Origin: Planctomycetota bacterium
Lineage (GTDB): Bacteria > Planctomycetota > Planctomycetia > Gemmatales > Gemmataceae
Direction: 5' to 3'
Assembly: GCA_016873225.1 (NCBI GenBank)
Contig: VGXS01000011.1
Coordinates: 1-64,000 of the forward strand
Length of the DNA: 64,000 nt
Shown here one piece after another: positions 34,901 to 36,571 of this stretch (positions are counted from its first letter, which is position 1; every line of letters starts with the position of its first letter). The position numbers and the translations under genes were made by a program. Below the pieces are notes generated by a model that made no database searches, was not told the origin of the DNA, and saw only the letters and a program-made list of their open reading frames with translations.

Positions 34901-36192
34901 AAGGAGCCCAGAGCTTTCGTCAGCTTCGCACCACCGATGGTGCCGGTGTCCTCCATCTTGGCGTTGCCGAAAGCCGTGCTCCTGGCGAACGACTTGATGC
35001 TCACATCGCCATCGCCCTGGATCAGCGTGCGGGAGTCGCTGTTGACGGTATCCTGGACATTCACTTCAGCCGAGGCGATGCGGACATCGACATTGATCGG
35101 CAGGTCGAGGATTTGGCCAGCCGCATATCCGATGAGGGGCAGAAGGTTGACGAGGAAGCCGAACCCGCCGGGATGCTCACTCGAGCTGCTTAAGATGCGT
35201 TTGAATCCTTCGGTGATCGTTTCGTCGAGCTCGCCACCCTCGGCGGAGATGGTGATGTTGTTCCCCTTGAGCACCGCTCCTGACTCGATGTCGATGCGAG
35301 TGGCCCTTTCGGTGCCGCCGAGTCCCGGGAAAAGGATGATGTCGGTGTTGGCCGAGGCGATGGTGATATCGCCGGGGGTGTAGGCGCCACCGGCGGATTT
35401 CAGGGCGTGGGCCAAAAGCTTGGAGCCGGCGCCGATGGTGACCACATTGTCGGTCCACCCGGCATTGAGGAACGAGTTGTACTTGTCGGGGTTTTCGGCC
35501 TTGATGACGATTTTTCCGGAGTTGCCCGCTGAAATGCCGGCGTTGTCGTCGGTGACGCCGGTGGCCAGCTTGCGGGTGGAGATCGTCTTGCCGGCGTCGA
35601 CGGTGATGGACCCGGCGTTGTAAACGGTCAAATCGCCGCCGGCGGTGCGGATGTCGGTGGCGATGGTGATCTTGTCAGGCGAGCGGGCGCTGTCCCAAGT
35701 TTGGCCGAAAAAGGTCATCTTGCCGTCGATAACAAGATTGGACCCCTGGGTGGTGATGGCGTCGCCCATGAAGGAGACATCACCCGAGACCTTGATCTGA
35801 ATGGTGTAGGTGCCGGTGGCCGCGGAAATATTCCAGCCAGTGTTTTCCCAAGTGGATGAATGGCTCCCCCCCACGCGGTCGGGGGTTGTCCATTGGTACC
35901 AGAGCTGGTTGTTGATCACCTTGAGGTCGAGATTATCCTTGCCGTCACCCTGCCCGGCATCACCGGAGCCCATGCCCAAGGGGTCGGCCTCCCGGAACAG
36001 GATGCTGGTACCGTCGGTGGAGAAATTGACCGCTGGAACAAGGCGGCATTCGAGGTTCTCGAGGGCCATCATGTTTCGGCCGAAAGTGAAGCGATTGGGC
36101 TTGCCGCGCCATGGCGAATGCAGCTGAAGGATGCGGTCAAGAAGGAGAGCCTTCCTGAAAAATCCCGTCAGGGCCTTGAGGCTTCTTCTCAT
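7942..36192 (-). CDS. Giant modular repeat surface protein / adhesin (9416 aa)
   Basis: A single intact frame of 28,251 bp encodes about 0.9-1 MDa of Ala/Gly/Thr/Ser/Asp-rich, Cys-poor protein. ATG 36192 is preceded by AAGGG about 9 nt upstream. Residues 1-40 are basic with no classical signal peptide. Residues 43-54 (ALENLECRLVPA) match the short planctomycete N-terminal extracellular motif. Approximate layout by residue: 60-560 filamentous-haemagglutinin-like strands; 611-1481 eight 'TYY' modules; 1498-4965 beta-helix repeats of ~115-140 aa containing variants of IDVGAGGIA; 4968-5681 eight more TYY modules; 5685-7211 haemagglutinin-like region; 7211-7738 more TYY modules; 7750-8700 strand-rich linker; 8708-9370 ten WTG/RTX-like units. 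The expected role is a cell-surface or matrix adhesin, with calcium binding possible through GGxGxDTL turns. No enzymatic domain, sortase motif, PEP-CTERM or autotransporter barrel is visible, so the export route is open. The function is inferred from repeat architecture. Confidence 0.85.
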   Translation of the reverse strand: MRRSLKALTGFFRKALLLDRILQLHSPWRGKPNRFTFGRNMMALENLECRLVPAVNFSTDGTSILFREADPLGMGSGDAGQGDGKDNLDLKVINNQLWYQWTTPDRVGGSHSSTWENTGWNISAATGTYTIQIKVSGDVSFMGDAITTQGSNLVIDGKMTFFGQTWDSARSPDKITIATDIRTAGGDLTVYNAGSITVDAGKTISTRKLATGVTDDNAGISAGNSGKIVIKAENPDKYNSFLNAGWTDNVVTIGAGSKLLAHALKSAGGAYTPGDITIASANTDIILFPGLGGTERATRIDIESGAVLKGNNITISAEGGELDETITEGFKRILSSSSEHPGGFGFLVNLLPLIGYAAGQILDLPINVDVRIASAEVNVQDTVNSDSRTLIQGDGDVSIKSFARSTAFGNAKMEDTGTIGGAKLTKALGSFGFAIGFVWSQPKAVTTIGKNVRVDAEGDLSVESEIHALASNTSVVTSNTGTDSKNNLSNQLMAKIPLVGKLADDQDTSPPTRYDRKQLAASMQIIKSTSTVLVDTGSLLTAGGNATVKASGKSENTGESTTTSFGDGQAGVTFTFGHVTNDITTTVNGIVTSLAPAAASADIKRAATFNPFKDIDYTGNRVRVAAHGYSDGQKFVYDSGKNKPIPGMKSGATYIAAIPSNWSAADKADYFQVYTVNDDGSRRSQVTFQAPPGLVKNGSFLGFGNVDPVGHAIVFPYDPGLATGDQVTYRAAPGKAISGLTDGTTYYVVRDASPFNRFYLVTQSGDAAVVASASQNGYTNGANIGSDIFRGYQTAYDALVAEGKSAEEAAATAQLEAMVAADYLANLTTKVAQADVKPTLTAGGSTLVIDKFYTGESLIRTATAHGLVAGAPVVYQWAFGLNATIISGFTYYAIPDPTDAMGKTLWLGTTQQGAINAFNNAVAAKTAAEQAALYLFQPKLGDDTFSMIDATSNTVAFDGDPTFTAGSGVVYTESPGGRVTGLTGGSTYYPATLDDQGNRAWLTASSADATTVSDAANAAYANGVTVNGITYRGYEAARTYYQTADMDVTDARFSAGATTYNLASVDTTGRKLVFTSSIASLADGSVIKMTKDSVNHVAQLDKVTTYYLRKDPANPNAVLLFTALSDATAGTLDISKAVAVSAKFDSHGADMAAVDEALSGADAAANATGKVIDISSSQVIRRTAGQTVTDLEVDSVADDGKITVKTNHGLTLGDAVTYRRGIGERLTMLSVNNATYYAVPVAGDARSFYLVSNASDVGDATKRLAVSLTSGGLYSADTSLRTTVANAVAGTRYQSGNTFTVKGGGSLSVSEANYIQNQIVFTAAHGLSDKAELTYHPSSTALAIQGLEGGRTYYAKTDPTDPNSVWLFAKSSDVEAAAGNYQRFTNAGGSTLTTASIDFASNQVNFVLPHGLSENSPITFRYTSGAPALGLSDGTVYYAHVVDSDTITLLDASGGNTVDLANMDELGRLVGCGEMKVGPKAVKVKVDVSLNGDLQGAEHTFAASGIGLEIAASLESTNEGVAEVAIGGTPDAMYFFSRPGTIVTQTNSFTNMLSDVAKDTKDVADRIDSKTEAGKGDKPPSWSAAGAVVVELVTNTVRLTVGPGAQLKSKSDLKVEATIEEEDATSAKGTIESMTTQQGADTTPKSFAASVSVVVGIYKNSAVATVSDGAKLDSGGALTVHSEVKLPHLVSSAIETIANIKSLSASKLYSAFTADPQLGAPPGLLGAMMNSTANSIVMGRAPKTTIAAAVNVVSNKATANAILGDNVEINQDSSYRTAKSSVLVDSKVSNYQLYMSGTDKDKGTGDKIKEKIANQPAKLIAKARGISGGQATQSAETPDVSDNSIGATIGIFFQDNDTRAVVGKSSKIWAGADGDGILVKALTGNTVGHIGRTAGAAKSIGFTGFFSVIETNSNTLAQIRSGAIIETNKLKVNAEDFTIQLNICYNSIESAGAAIGLTGLINDSDRTTRAVLGELTNVVPVLSSNIVSSGPVDVTSKNWGLIVSIAVTNAGKPKEDKKTGGTSTSGNTQVQNSSTQSGSGSQGGDQGKYGLGISGSFAVVGYDSPRDPTDKAGIGDVVQAIINTSGTLTANSGGTLNLLTVTANNDTYIGAIAGGYASTKGDMGKDSTGVAGAAAIINIIGETLATVRGGSKGLLITADSMTVEAKRTGLIASLAAGIALSGDKTQTQAEAAYGVAGSVSINSITNNTEASTKNITLATLTGTTDSRVKARDESIIAAVTAGFATASSAQPQTGAGFGAAVAINTMNTTQKALVDSTNIRQEGDANFSVTAEAANPGPANARIVAIAASAGISDGIGVSGMVAVNSISGSTEAAMSANSSYTYAAADKSKGALTVAATDSSWLISIGAAYGAGDKIAAGVGVSVNEISVSTLARMDATAATTPGAITVSASNNAVIGTGTLAGSKVDADGKGNFSGAGSFSVNTINNSTEAHVGLGSNLSAGGDIRVTATDSSTLVSIAGAVALNGKATVGFSLGRNIISNTAKAYVDASTLVTTGTGKAVLVEAQNKPLLVTVVLGLAKADGAQTSFAGAGSVALNWITNTTDAHISGNSTVSGPGGVTVRANGGASIYSFAGGVTIGGKATVGAAVAYNYVGGDPDAPSSSKVNRVEAYIADSSVSSSAGSISVLAGFDNPASIPAAPSDAVGFMTLTMPSTQTSQITSVAIGVASGSEDGKFAAGGSFGINFNRNVIKAYAADTAEAGTLALNANQSISIQAGNTARIYVGVGGLAYSNGGSSVGAAISTNEITNDIYAAIDGGTATATNGDITVTAITDARIINVCVGVAVSTGNGPFAGAGSIALNWIHGTADAHIAGATSVTAKGPVKVTASDVSEIDVGAGGIAINQGGTAAVGAAIAYNYIGGDSTDASATTVNTTKAYIADSTVTSQTGNIEVLAKASQKIIAVAVGGASSDKFALGGSVAVNYSRSVNEASIKVTGPAKQANVSAGGAVSISALDEQDIDVGAGGLAMADQTAAVGVAITVNDLKNSTSAFIDAGGGTFTVSNGDLTVLAASESQIINVALGLALSSSGKFSGAGSIALNWLHNSVDAHIANIGTGTVAGAVSVTAIDSSEIDVGAGAIASAGNGAAIGAAVAYNYIGGNRDDDQSSEVNAVSALISDSNLSVTGGAVTISAASSQKIVAVAVGGANGDSFALGGSVALNFSRARTRAEITDSSSAATQTSVTASKGISITTSTDQEIDTGAGGIARSQSGAAIGVAVATNTIENTSTSGISADSSKHMTVRALDGDITIGSYEKSHIISVALGVALGGGQVSGAGSATVNTITCTSDARILNAALVEASKGISVRALDEMDPSDARDSGQVASGDREGRLGDAMDKSKAKIGTGAGGIAAGKGSAAAGAGISINTINNTQRARIEDSTRVEAKAGSVDLLATSSAKMIVVALGVAASNDNFAFGGSVIVNTINNMIDSHVKGSTVIASGAVSAYALDQSEIDAGSGGISISGKASVGASFATNNISNTVTAYVQASTVTANGGAVDIKADSDARFIVVALGGGVTNGNFALGGSVSLNSISNIVEARISHASTVNSTGSTRVRAIDQSYLYAGSGGFAASKTAAVGAAISKHDLSDTVKAYIDSSDVTSSAGNVEVLAKGNYEIISATVAGGGSMQVAVNGSIGIHSGKNTVRAYIDGASSDVTANGSVTVQARHDLLMGVGAGAIGGAGSVAVGLANSTVLTDNTVEAFIGRGAKVTGLGNQAAVQVYTGVRAETADFRGVAVTATGSGYVVSVSVAGSGGGTAGVAGSAAVSLLNETTRAWVGKGAQINKAAGTANDLQSVSIVASNDLRIVGASGGLGGGSTAGVGAGVDVAKLTKVTEAYVENGTSSSDTADIQARGNIGVVALSSENILSIAATVGAGGSAGIAGSVGTWFVDITTRAKVGDFSKLLALGNVNVAAQDDTNLGMIAGSISGAGAAAIGASVGVSIVKKTTEALVGLSAVIHAKATRAAVAVPTGVFNVSNSQVDITSVDTDSETITLSGASGYRTGDAVVYRKGATQVGGLAEGGTYYAIEVPGQGNKVKLATSAEDARKGTAINLTSSGDGKIQPLGKATPTINNSDVNEAGLLSKRKATPELVNVRGLTVTAINTDTVENLAIAGAAAESVAVPLSGSVNTTDTTTRAIIGAGAQVNQDTSGVDASQGVHVAAGNDFFHIGVAGSAGVSGTAAVGVGVQVALAKHTTEASISGNVKAAGDITARAHGTDKIICVAIGFAASGLVGVGGSVGVNTFSNSTTASIASGAEVLAGGSVVVKSSDDSSGLVIAGAAGIGIGKAGVGVSVGVTKFDKQTKAFIGTGAKVTALGGGSGSSALTGLDGGTGFTSGTAAGVLVQATSSEEIMGVVVAGGAGLYAGVGGAVSVGLFNSSTKAYVDTGAKVNQETIGTASAGQAVTVVAANRVKNKTVAPAAGVGAAGISGAVDVSLTNNTVNAYIGDGAKVNAKGAVNVRALSQKDIESLTVSVAGGAVGIGGSVSVINFGAALDDANRKALSSQSDGASTGGVVGEQANKSGVVTDNLGGFQGQSESSSTVKTVGYSRGANGITLTNPGPQTTGNSSLISSTTTSNKGAATTSLGGNNAGDSFTATNDPDSGVNAFFGAGSVITANSASAVASEKVKVRSVAGGGALGVAAFGAAVSVVTIKSNTQAYAGIGAEFNLTGALVIQATMKSEVNGEAYAGDGGLVALGAQVAIVNDASNQIAFIDDNAKLNSAASVTVEATSDRSDNARTAGGQVGNVAAGASISKINATGRTEAFIDSGARIDQDGGAAVGDITVRADHYTYEKAFAIGVAAGIVAGVGQEASLSLSPTVSARVGDNVLANMKGALTVRANATPELDAEARGYAAGLAAVGVSLPKTSFNPTVTASIGNNGAFNAGGVTVEATTSVPSGGTSAKSLAVAALGGLVGVTASTSETNASGTVRATIGDSTSVILQNYKEFNAIASNVDLSGRRIRVGLNHGLLTGDAVTYSSNATQAIGGLTSGTTYYAIAKQDDDTATDYDDREWIQLARNADEAKSGAAISLTGLQPVNNTASVISGGNTVTSPVDDADNSIDIGGVNFQFSINAPVDFTVDTANVLSFSADHGFQTGDKVIYGQSGGTRVREYDASGNNLTFGASTIASVDPVTNTLTLGVTDLANGDQVVYEFNAASSPPAGSAIGGLTDGGNTIYYVVQKSGTAIKLATQAGGTPITLSQAGALAGTHLLLRPHGLATGDKVYYGSTAGNAVGGLSSDKLYTVESLNKGRIQLKLGGTVVDITGSTPLASADQSYLRADIGLVPNQVYYAITDSEQALRLATTLANAGNNVAISLPVTPAGSATIHRVSSQSIRTQATVTATGVSDADDTVTIAGGHSFATGDKVQLQLNGGTIGGLSNGPYTVTVVDVYKLKFDGEALSAAFSGSPTITLLKPDGTAIADTTTELAPTSTIRNSSASVNSGDRVLYTKTDPNAADIGLVSGTTYEVLRTGIDTIRLVEKYALGKTVGTPVVIQGGIRLVDVANPQSIEFSSPHGFVTGDKVYYSYIPAVADKNSYDRVIYGSGTTPTPLYVIKLSDTSLKFSTDSGGLDVITLPAIDGGTKPYVYTLPVQFTGTGLGGGHRFSKLLFATGDAVTYREVTGNPISPLVNNATYYAIIDPANPGKLKLATSTANAAANAAIDLSLPGASFIHSLSARGRLTVNAASNLVQRAEVIGKQGGLLAVGANKSAANSDMAVKTIIGAGFNVIAGMVDIKAGGKDENFAVAESGSGGVVSGTAADANTSTRGSTEITLGASSGGSFIYADQFLVTLDKTARFDGEVSSVNASVAGGSGAYSSHNVNMPGNINLGADVAARSITVQAINRTRKDIVGGSGFNTGLNVKSGSGGVLDAPACASETNITLDTIVTVGANAKIIQTGSYSSTDDDFTIDSFNDVKGDDTLRLDSGGAIAIATGKSHQRAGGSNKVIIGSGARLESNRDINLSTHADVRQEGRLTVKVYGLAGSPGGDSSAIYSGQQRVEIGSGATVTALGDINLLAGRTSSFSMNRFNLKAYTDLFNGTVFGFSRKGAEARAEVDNQVIVASGANILGNADVNLVAEKGFSPILVGNALSQSLLEAITNSKDIDRNEKDKSTSGVVVNGTVRTGIKKDQVLVIKEELNIPGTPGPTDPLPYGIIFDLVQTTPSLIDPSVNPGVRVPAPMFVNVGAGFNAQIEKLRALKQEYANDAGALTGFNARIDALYRQAADLGILNSFANPPTIRNDFHVPYIVVPEIVAGIGSIYVFGENFSGSGMLNSPLDAKIQITNNSPYGLQLLGLTIPFRTGGKLLYNTGGTDFAPVSSAPEISSRNKDKSLSLAGMTIIAPGNATGTATPAQAAPVIRVENTWTNPEGTGKNSKINLSQIPDPDINITGDVNNTGGKVTLISPGSVIINGNLSAQTVEITAGRDFVLNSDGFSSSGGDPKGQWAAEYKQVQAQFSNNPNKNKTNVDLNTASGVATWVRQNINTPKQGGTILALTNIYIAAEYLNINGTIQSGRPDNNLVIDAGKQLEIDAFRGNYRPGNDKFLRLSIADKVGIDAFYNAETNRIEVRDAVVKGGYIQLMGRTFSTGNGSIKVMDGFGNITIDNQTSYELEVQKLDTGGVGIEGKIVIIDTSSKRALPLDVSVASASKASDKLLFTTNPYLSTGEEVVLNSSYAGLPAGSYFAIDAGKEGSQYAVRLASKLSDATKGKWADLTADGGAITIQSNFRPLKTEYTRIGNTITKKTYHEVLQGGKLDQVQVNTSTSTGRTAANYSNTTGMRYVWMTGQGILSKIKKEYKTSSFWGMDNWSPDPGQQPDRIESRVQSNEALPEGEFLMGYQDLAYEVVPTVSFQGGSKVIGSTTVSSPMFGMANNNQVFAYGYRNKTLSEKLIDNYTFETSSGWGPWAKTYLHNVSVYEKHTKDFHTFSVKADYEVPVQFIGYDAGTVDVTSRGSILITKGVNNPLGSTSFKSIQGSIDAEGFTSINGQVINFEAAKGIGLNSVIRTDLIGANSRLSAVTTTGAINLREVTGQLTYENITTDLKSDVNVVADASIVPVDTDALIRGRKLTLTATNGSIGASTNLPAAIETSPERRGGILAYAASNAYLYQATGNLWVNSVTATSGEAWIKLERGGFIDNNDNETTDTRTQAELLAVWEAARLTGTAADESVADNIAAEENLRTRQYFNSKSGATIRYTTKAASSVDVAANTISFANAHGYTTGTAVIYRQTAGATAAITSVDPVSDIISFATDPGFATGAMVNFTMAAGPTSIGGLLSGSNYYLIRSASNAYRLAATPADATTGKAIDLTIIATGNGASGTANTFSFASDPGIADGSAVKVSRISGNAVISGIAADTAYYAKRVTGTNTYTLAATANGQPIDFSLTANFPIQSVDYEANTLTFATAPGLAAGDQVTFNRDSGNSAVTGLTIGGTYFLIKVDDFTFKLAATNNGPAIDLKLDGTLGSGFSLSKSVDSTTSVFSFDIAAAQSPQAANLRASKADIGGLTSGATYYAIAVDSTTISLAASATDATAGNAIDLTSVAAGSVNEFSTRDMVNGKPVYVDGSGTVIDYNPEYQYRILVPITGASSSNNSITFGMNAISGVSGNTITTTGAHGFADGDRVVYQVAAGGTAIGGLANGATYYAIVSGSGGATTLQLAATPADAKAGLAINLTSSGSGSQSLVNPSRTHSYKDGDEVTYQVVSSSGVGGLTSGTKYFVKVVDSNTIQLLATSTATSPVTLGGYSGEARLVNDIAYFNKLSKNSKFTEADLSFSIGGGLLNATRTTAGTEVRIESANVTAGGKLTLLAEGQGGFIGRDSTPISAFVPGMVGIKDIKNGVLTMNVVSRASTSPDQGATAPTNDTLTDAPHGIANGTRLVFKVLGGAPEIRGLESGMVYYVVNASGRTLQLATAQNGSPISISGSINTADYAGNYVLTDPDGTRMDHLTLEQKTALVAAEAGDVAMSYERQSFNGSVTFGLVFTVFQRDDFDIDAKSNVITHSTYQTYLGSEQTVNLEQATSGGPMIIKVAQSIIVAGAQDAQVIAPTIILEAKQGTIGTSNNPLLTDLTTPILATTLAADEFGGARLTTIVADTSSYGDTRSSVAPKFLYDARRRPMRITAVNNDGSITFATPHGFNNGDMVVYEFLPGTLRPLGGLVGATRYRVRKTGDTSLMLQALNISNGQFTDKPVLGLIPSGTGHILLPEAGAGSITARASLDITMHEVAGDMWLGTVNSVSGVIRLKAREDKAAILDAIPDVKNAYWNIFGKEIRLEADYIGTASNRLDYEQNPAPLPTFYAQSQYDQFVKFAVSPTNQQIGVPKTICYLTDVKSTLGNVDYTGDSEMNVKKVEATTGIVRLKSEFAIRDDNTSGADITALKGVDLTSVKGGIGENGALEMEVGASGTVLANGMRTVWLTELTDDMNIDRVTSVTGTARLMADNSILDWFDDTAVDVEAVNLDFKALKGTIGVRRNYLEVDSSYRGAVGEVLTQSQLGTYMDESIGDMNLRNVTSLTDVVFLTADGSIIDIKSDATIKVQGYGIDLTSRRGSIGEARNDVETDLQALTELTAKAAQNIYIKEMIGAMRVVTIEATISMARLSVNETSARGEDFLMDPGDSVVAGTDILVVAGDDIFVPEGASMRAGKSITLVADNPDADEFGSTITVSGSFTSPDNNVYGFSQRDTLVATNDASFVLTDSKMTRTLRAGGIVNIFDLFFLEHAILTGGAGNNSFDIGGWTGTSVITGMDGTDTIIAATNANFIIANERLQRTGCGDALLATIEYGVFRGGISNNSFDVTRWTLPGEVHGDLGIDVITANNDVNFGLGNAYLKRAGMADLLLRGLETANLAADTRDNTFTVTDWTGGGLIDGGGGNDTIVAVNDTDFLITDILLTRGAGKVSLGTLALSGIDNAILTGGKSANRFTVSDWTGTGTLSGLVTDLGGTPAVDSLVATTDCDFELSTQRLRRSGGRGDIGLSFISSASLTGGLRNNNFDVSGWAGALGLSGGLGGNDTLVWENKGNVTLSNSAFNTTAIKGTLATIGLANIKGDSSSATYDITGWTGIADIQAGTGTDTLVARSLAKDAVITDTSLLVGGKTVATLRDFEVANLGGTSASQRYDVNGWSGSGSITAGGGTDTLVDSGAGTFTMSGKTYTSPTGAVWTLDTVGVSITGSSRNDSFALRNWTAGAVTLNGRTGSDSLLVEANANITVTPTSLTVGSLRNTLASTNINSVTLIGGAAANTFTLTGWTKDASIDGGAGKDTIVYTADTDFLLLADRLVAGRGVNGAITNPPGSATFMLRGMETVNLTGGNSANNFTVAGFAGTVNLDGKNGSDIYNLYLGNSVATMAVVKDTGTGRTDRDSMTAYGLNSVPTHSTSSRRVTFSMSRIDYSGLESIQVLRGSL
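7990..10070 (-). repeat. Ten C-terminal 'WTG' repeat units with RTX-like half repeats
   Basis: The last ~660 residues of the giant protein hold ten units of roughly 65-75 aa. Each has a core such as NSFDIGGWTGT, NTFTVTDWTGG, NRFTVSDWTGT, YDITGWTGI, YDVNGWSGS or FTLTGWTKD, followed by one glycine-Asp turn such as GGGGNDTI, GMDGTDTI, GGAGKDTI or GRTGSDSL. The turns resemble single RTX nonapeptide half-sites that bind calcium in type I-secreted proteins, but they occur once per unit rather than in tandem. The last unit (NNFTVAGFAGT) has lost the Trp. A partial unit precedes the first. Confidence 0.8.
12980..14560 (-). repeat. Third block of 'TYY' modules in the giant adhesin
   Basis: At least six consecutive modules of ~75-90 aa with the pattern GD-x-V-x-Y/F ... 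IGGLxxGxxYYxI ... xLAAxxxDAxxGxAIDLT. Clear examples are IGGLTSGATYYAIAVD, IGGLANGATYYAIVSG and VTGLTIGGTYFLIKVD. Two more members lie further toward the C-terminus (around 12480 and 11660), and one divergent copy (AGLPAGSYFAIDAG) lies near 16100. Copies differ at DNA level, so these are old duplications. Confidence 0.75.
19150..21290 (-). repeat. Second block of 'TYY' modules in the giant adhesin
   Basis: About eight modules in tandem. Examples are GDAVTYSSNATQAIGGLTSG with TTYYAIAK, SAIGGLTDGGNTIYYVV, VGGLSSDKLYTV, IGLVPNQVYYAI, IGGLSNGPYTV, IGLVSGTTYEV and ISPLVNNATYYAI. Each is flanked by a 'HGFxTGDKVxY' strand and ends in 'IxLATxxxxA'. The block separates two beta-helix regions of the protein. 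A lone copy (VGGLAEGGTYYAIEV) sits near 24060. Confidence 0.75.
21300..31700 (-). repeat. Beta-helix adhesin repeats of the giant protein
   Basis: About 3470 residues of degenerate repeats, ~115-140 aa per unit. Each unit combines an 'AGAGSVALNxIxNxTxAxI' strand set, a 'VxAxDxSxI' turn and a 'GAGGIA-x4-AAVGAAI' strand set. At least nine units carry a recognisable IDVGAGGIA-like core (for example near 27960, 27620, 27240, 26900, 26530, 26100, 25760, 25440 and 25110). Regular short strands with Gly/Ala/Asn/Thr turns predict a right-handed beta-helix like filamentous haemagglutinin, but no two units are identical. Confidence 0.75.
31750..34360 (-). repeat. First block of 'TYY' modules in the giant adhesin
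   Basis: About eight modules near the N-terminus: IPGMKSGATYIAAI, ISGLTDGTTYYVVRD, ISGFTYYAIPD, VTGLTGGSTYYPATL, KVTTYYLRK, LSVNNATYYAVPV, IQGLEGGRTYYAKTD and LGLSDGTVYYAHVVD. Several carry helical inserts rich in Ala/Glu between modules (for example around 33740-33800), unlike the pure beta modules in the later blocks. Confidence 0.75.
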
Positions 36193-36571
36193 ATTTCATG
36201 CCCTTGCGTTTGAGTCCGTATCGTTCCCATCGTCATTCCGGCGCGGATTTCGGTCAAGTTTTTCTTCCCATTTTTACTATTTAACCCAAATATTGATTGT
36301 TTGGGTGGTTTGGGATGGTTGAGGATTTTCATTTTTGGCTGTTTTTCCTGTTCCCACCTATCTACGACGACACCAACCCCCACTGTTCCGCTAACCCTAG
36401 CTTGTTTTTGGAAAGAAAGCCGGTTGCGGACGGATTCAACTTCTATTTTTTTCAATCATCGATGGGATGGCAACCCTAATCCAGTGATTTGGCTTGATTG
36501 GGACATGATTTTACAGCCATTTCTATTGATGGAGAGAATAATATCTTGATATTGAATAATTTCTTTCTGCG
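36193..36571. promoter_or_regulatory. AT-rich upstream region of the giant adhesin gene
   Basis: This 379-bp gap is much richer in A and T than its surroundings and contains no credible gene; short frames at 36131-36549 have no recognisable product. ACCCAAA-TATTGATTG-TTTGGGT at 36284-36306 is a perfect 7-bp inverted repeat about 95 bp upstream of the adhesin ATG and could be an operator. No exact -35/-10 pair could be fixed. The gap suggests that the adhesin has its own promoter. Confidence 0.45.

Noticed and set aside
8032..35383. Many long plus-strand open frames antisense to the giant gene (for example at 10669-12606, 24262-26778, 17257-18801)
   Set aside because: They arise from GC-rich codon bias in the giant gene's complementary strand; their translations are Gly/Asp/Val/His/Arg-rich with no family motifs, while the minus-strand frame is continuous and repeat-structured.
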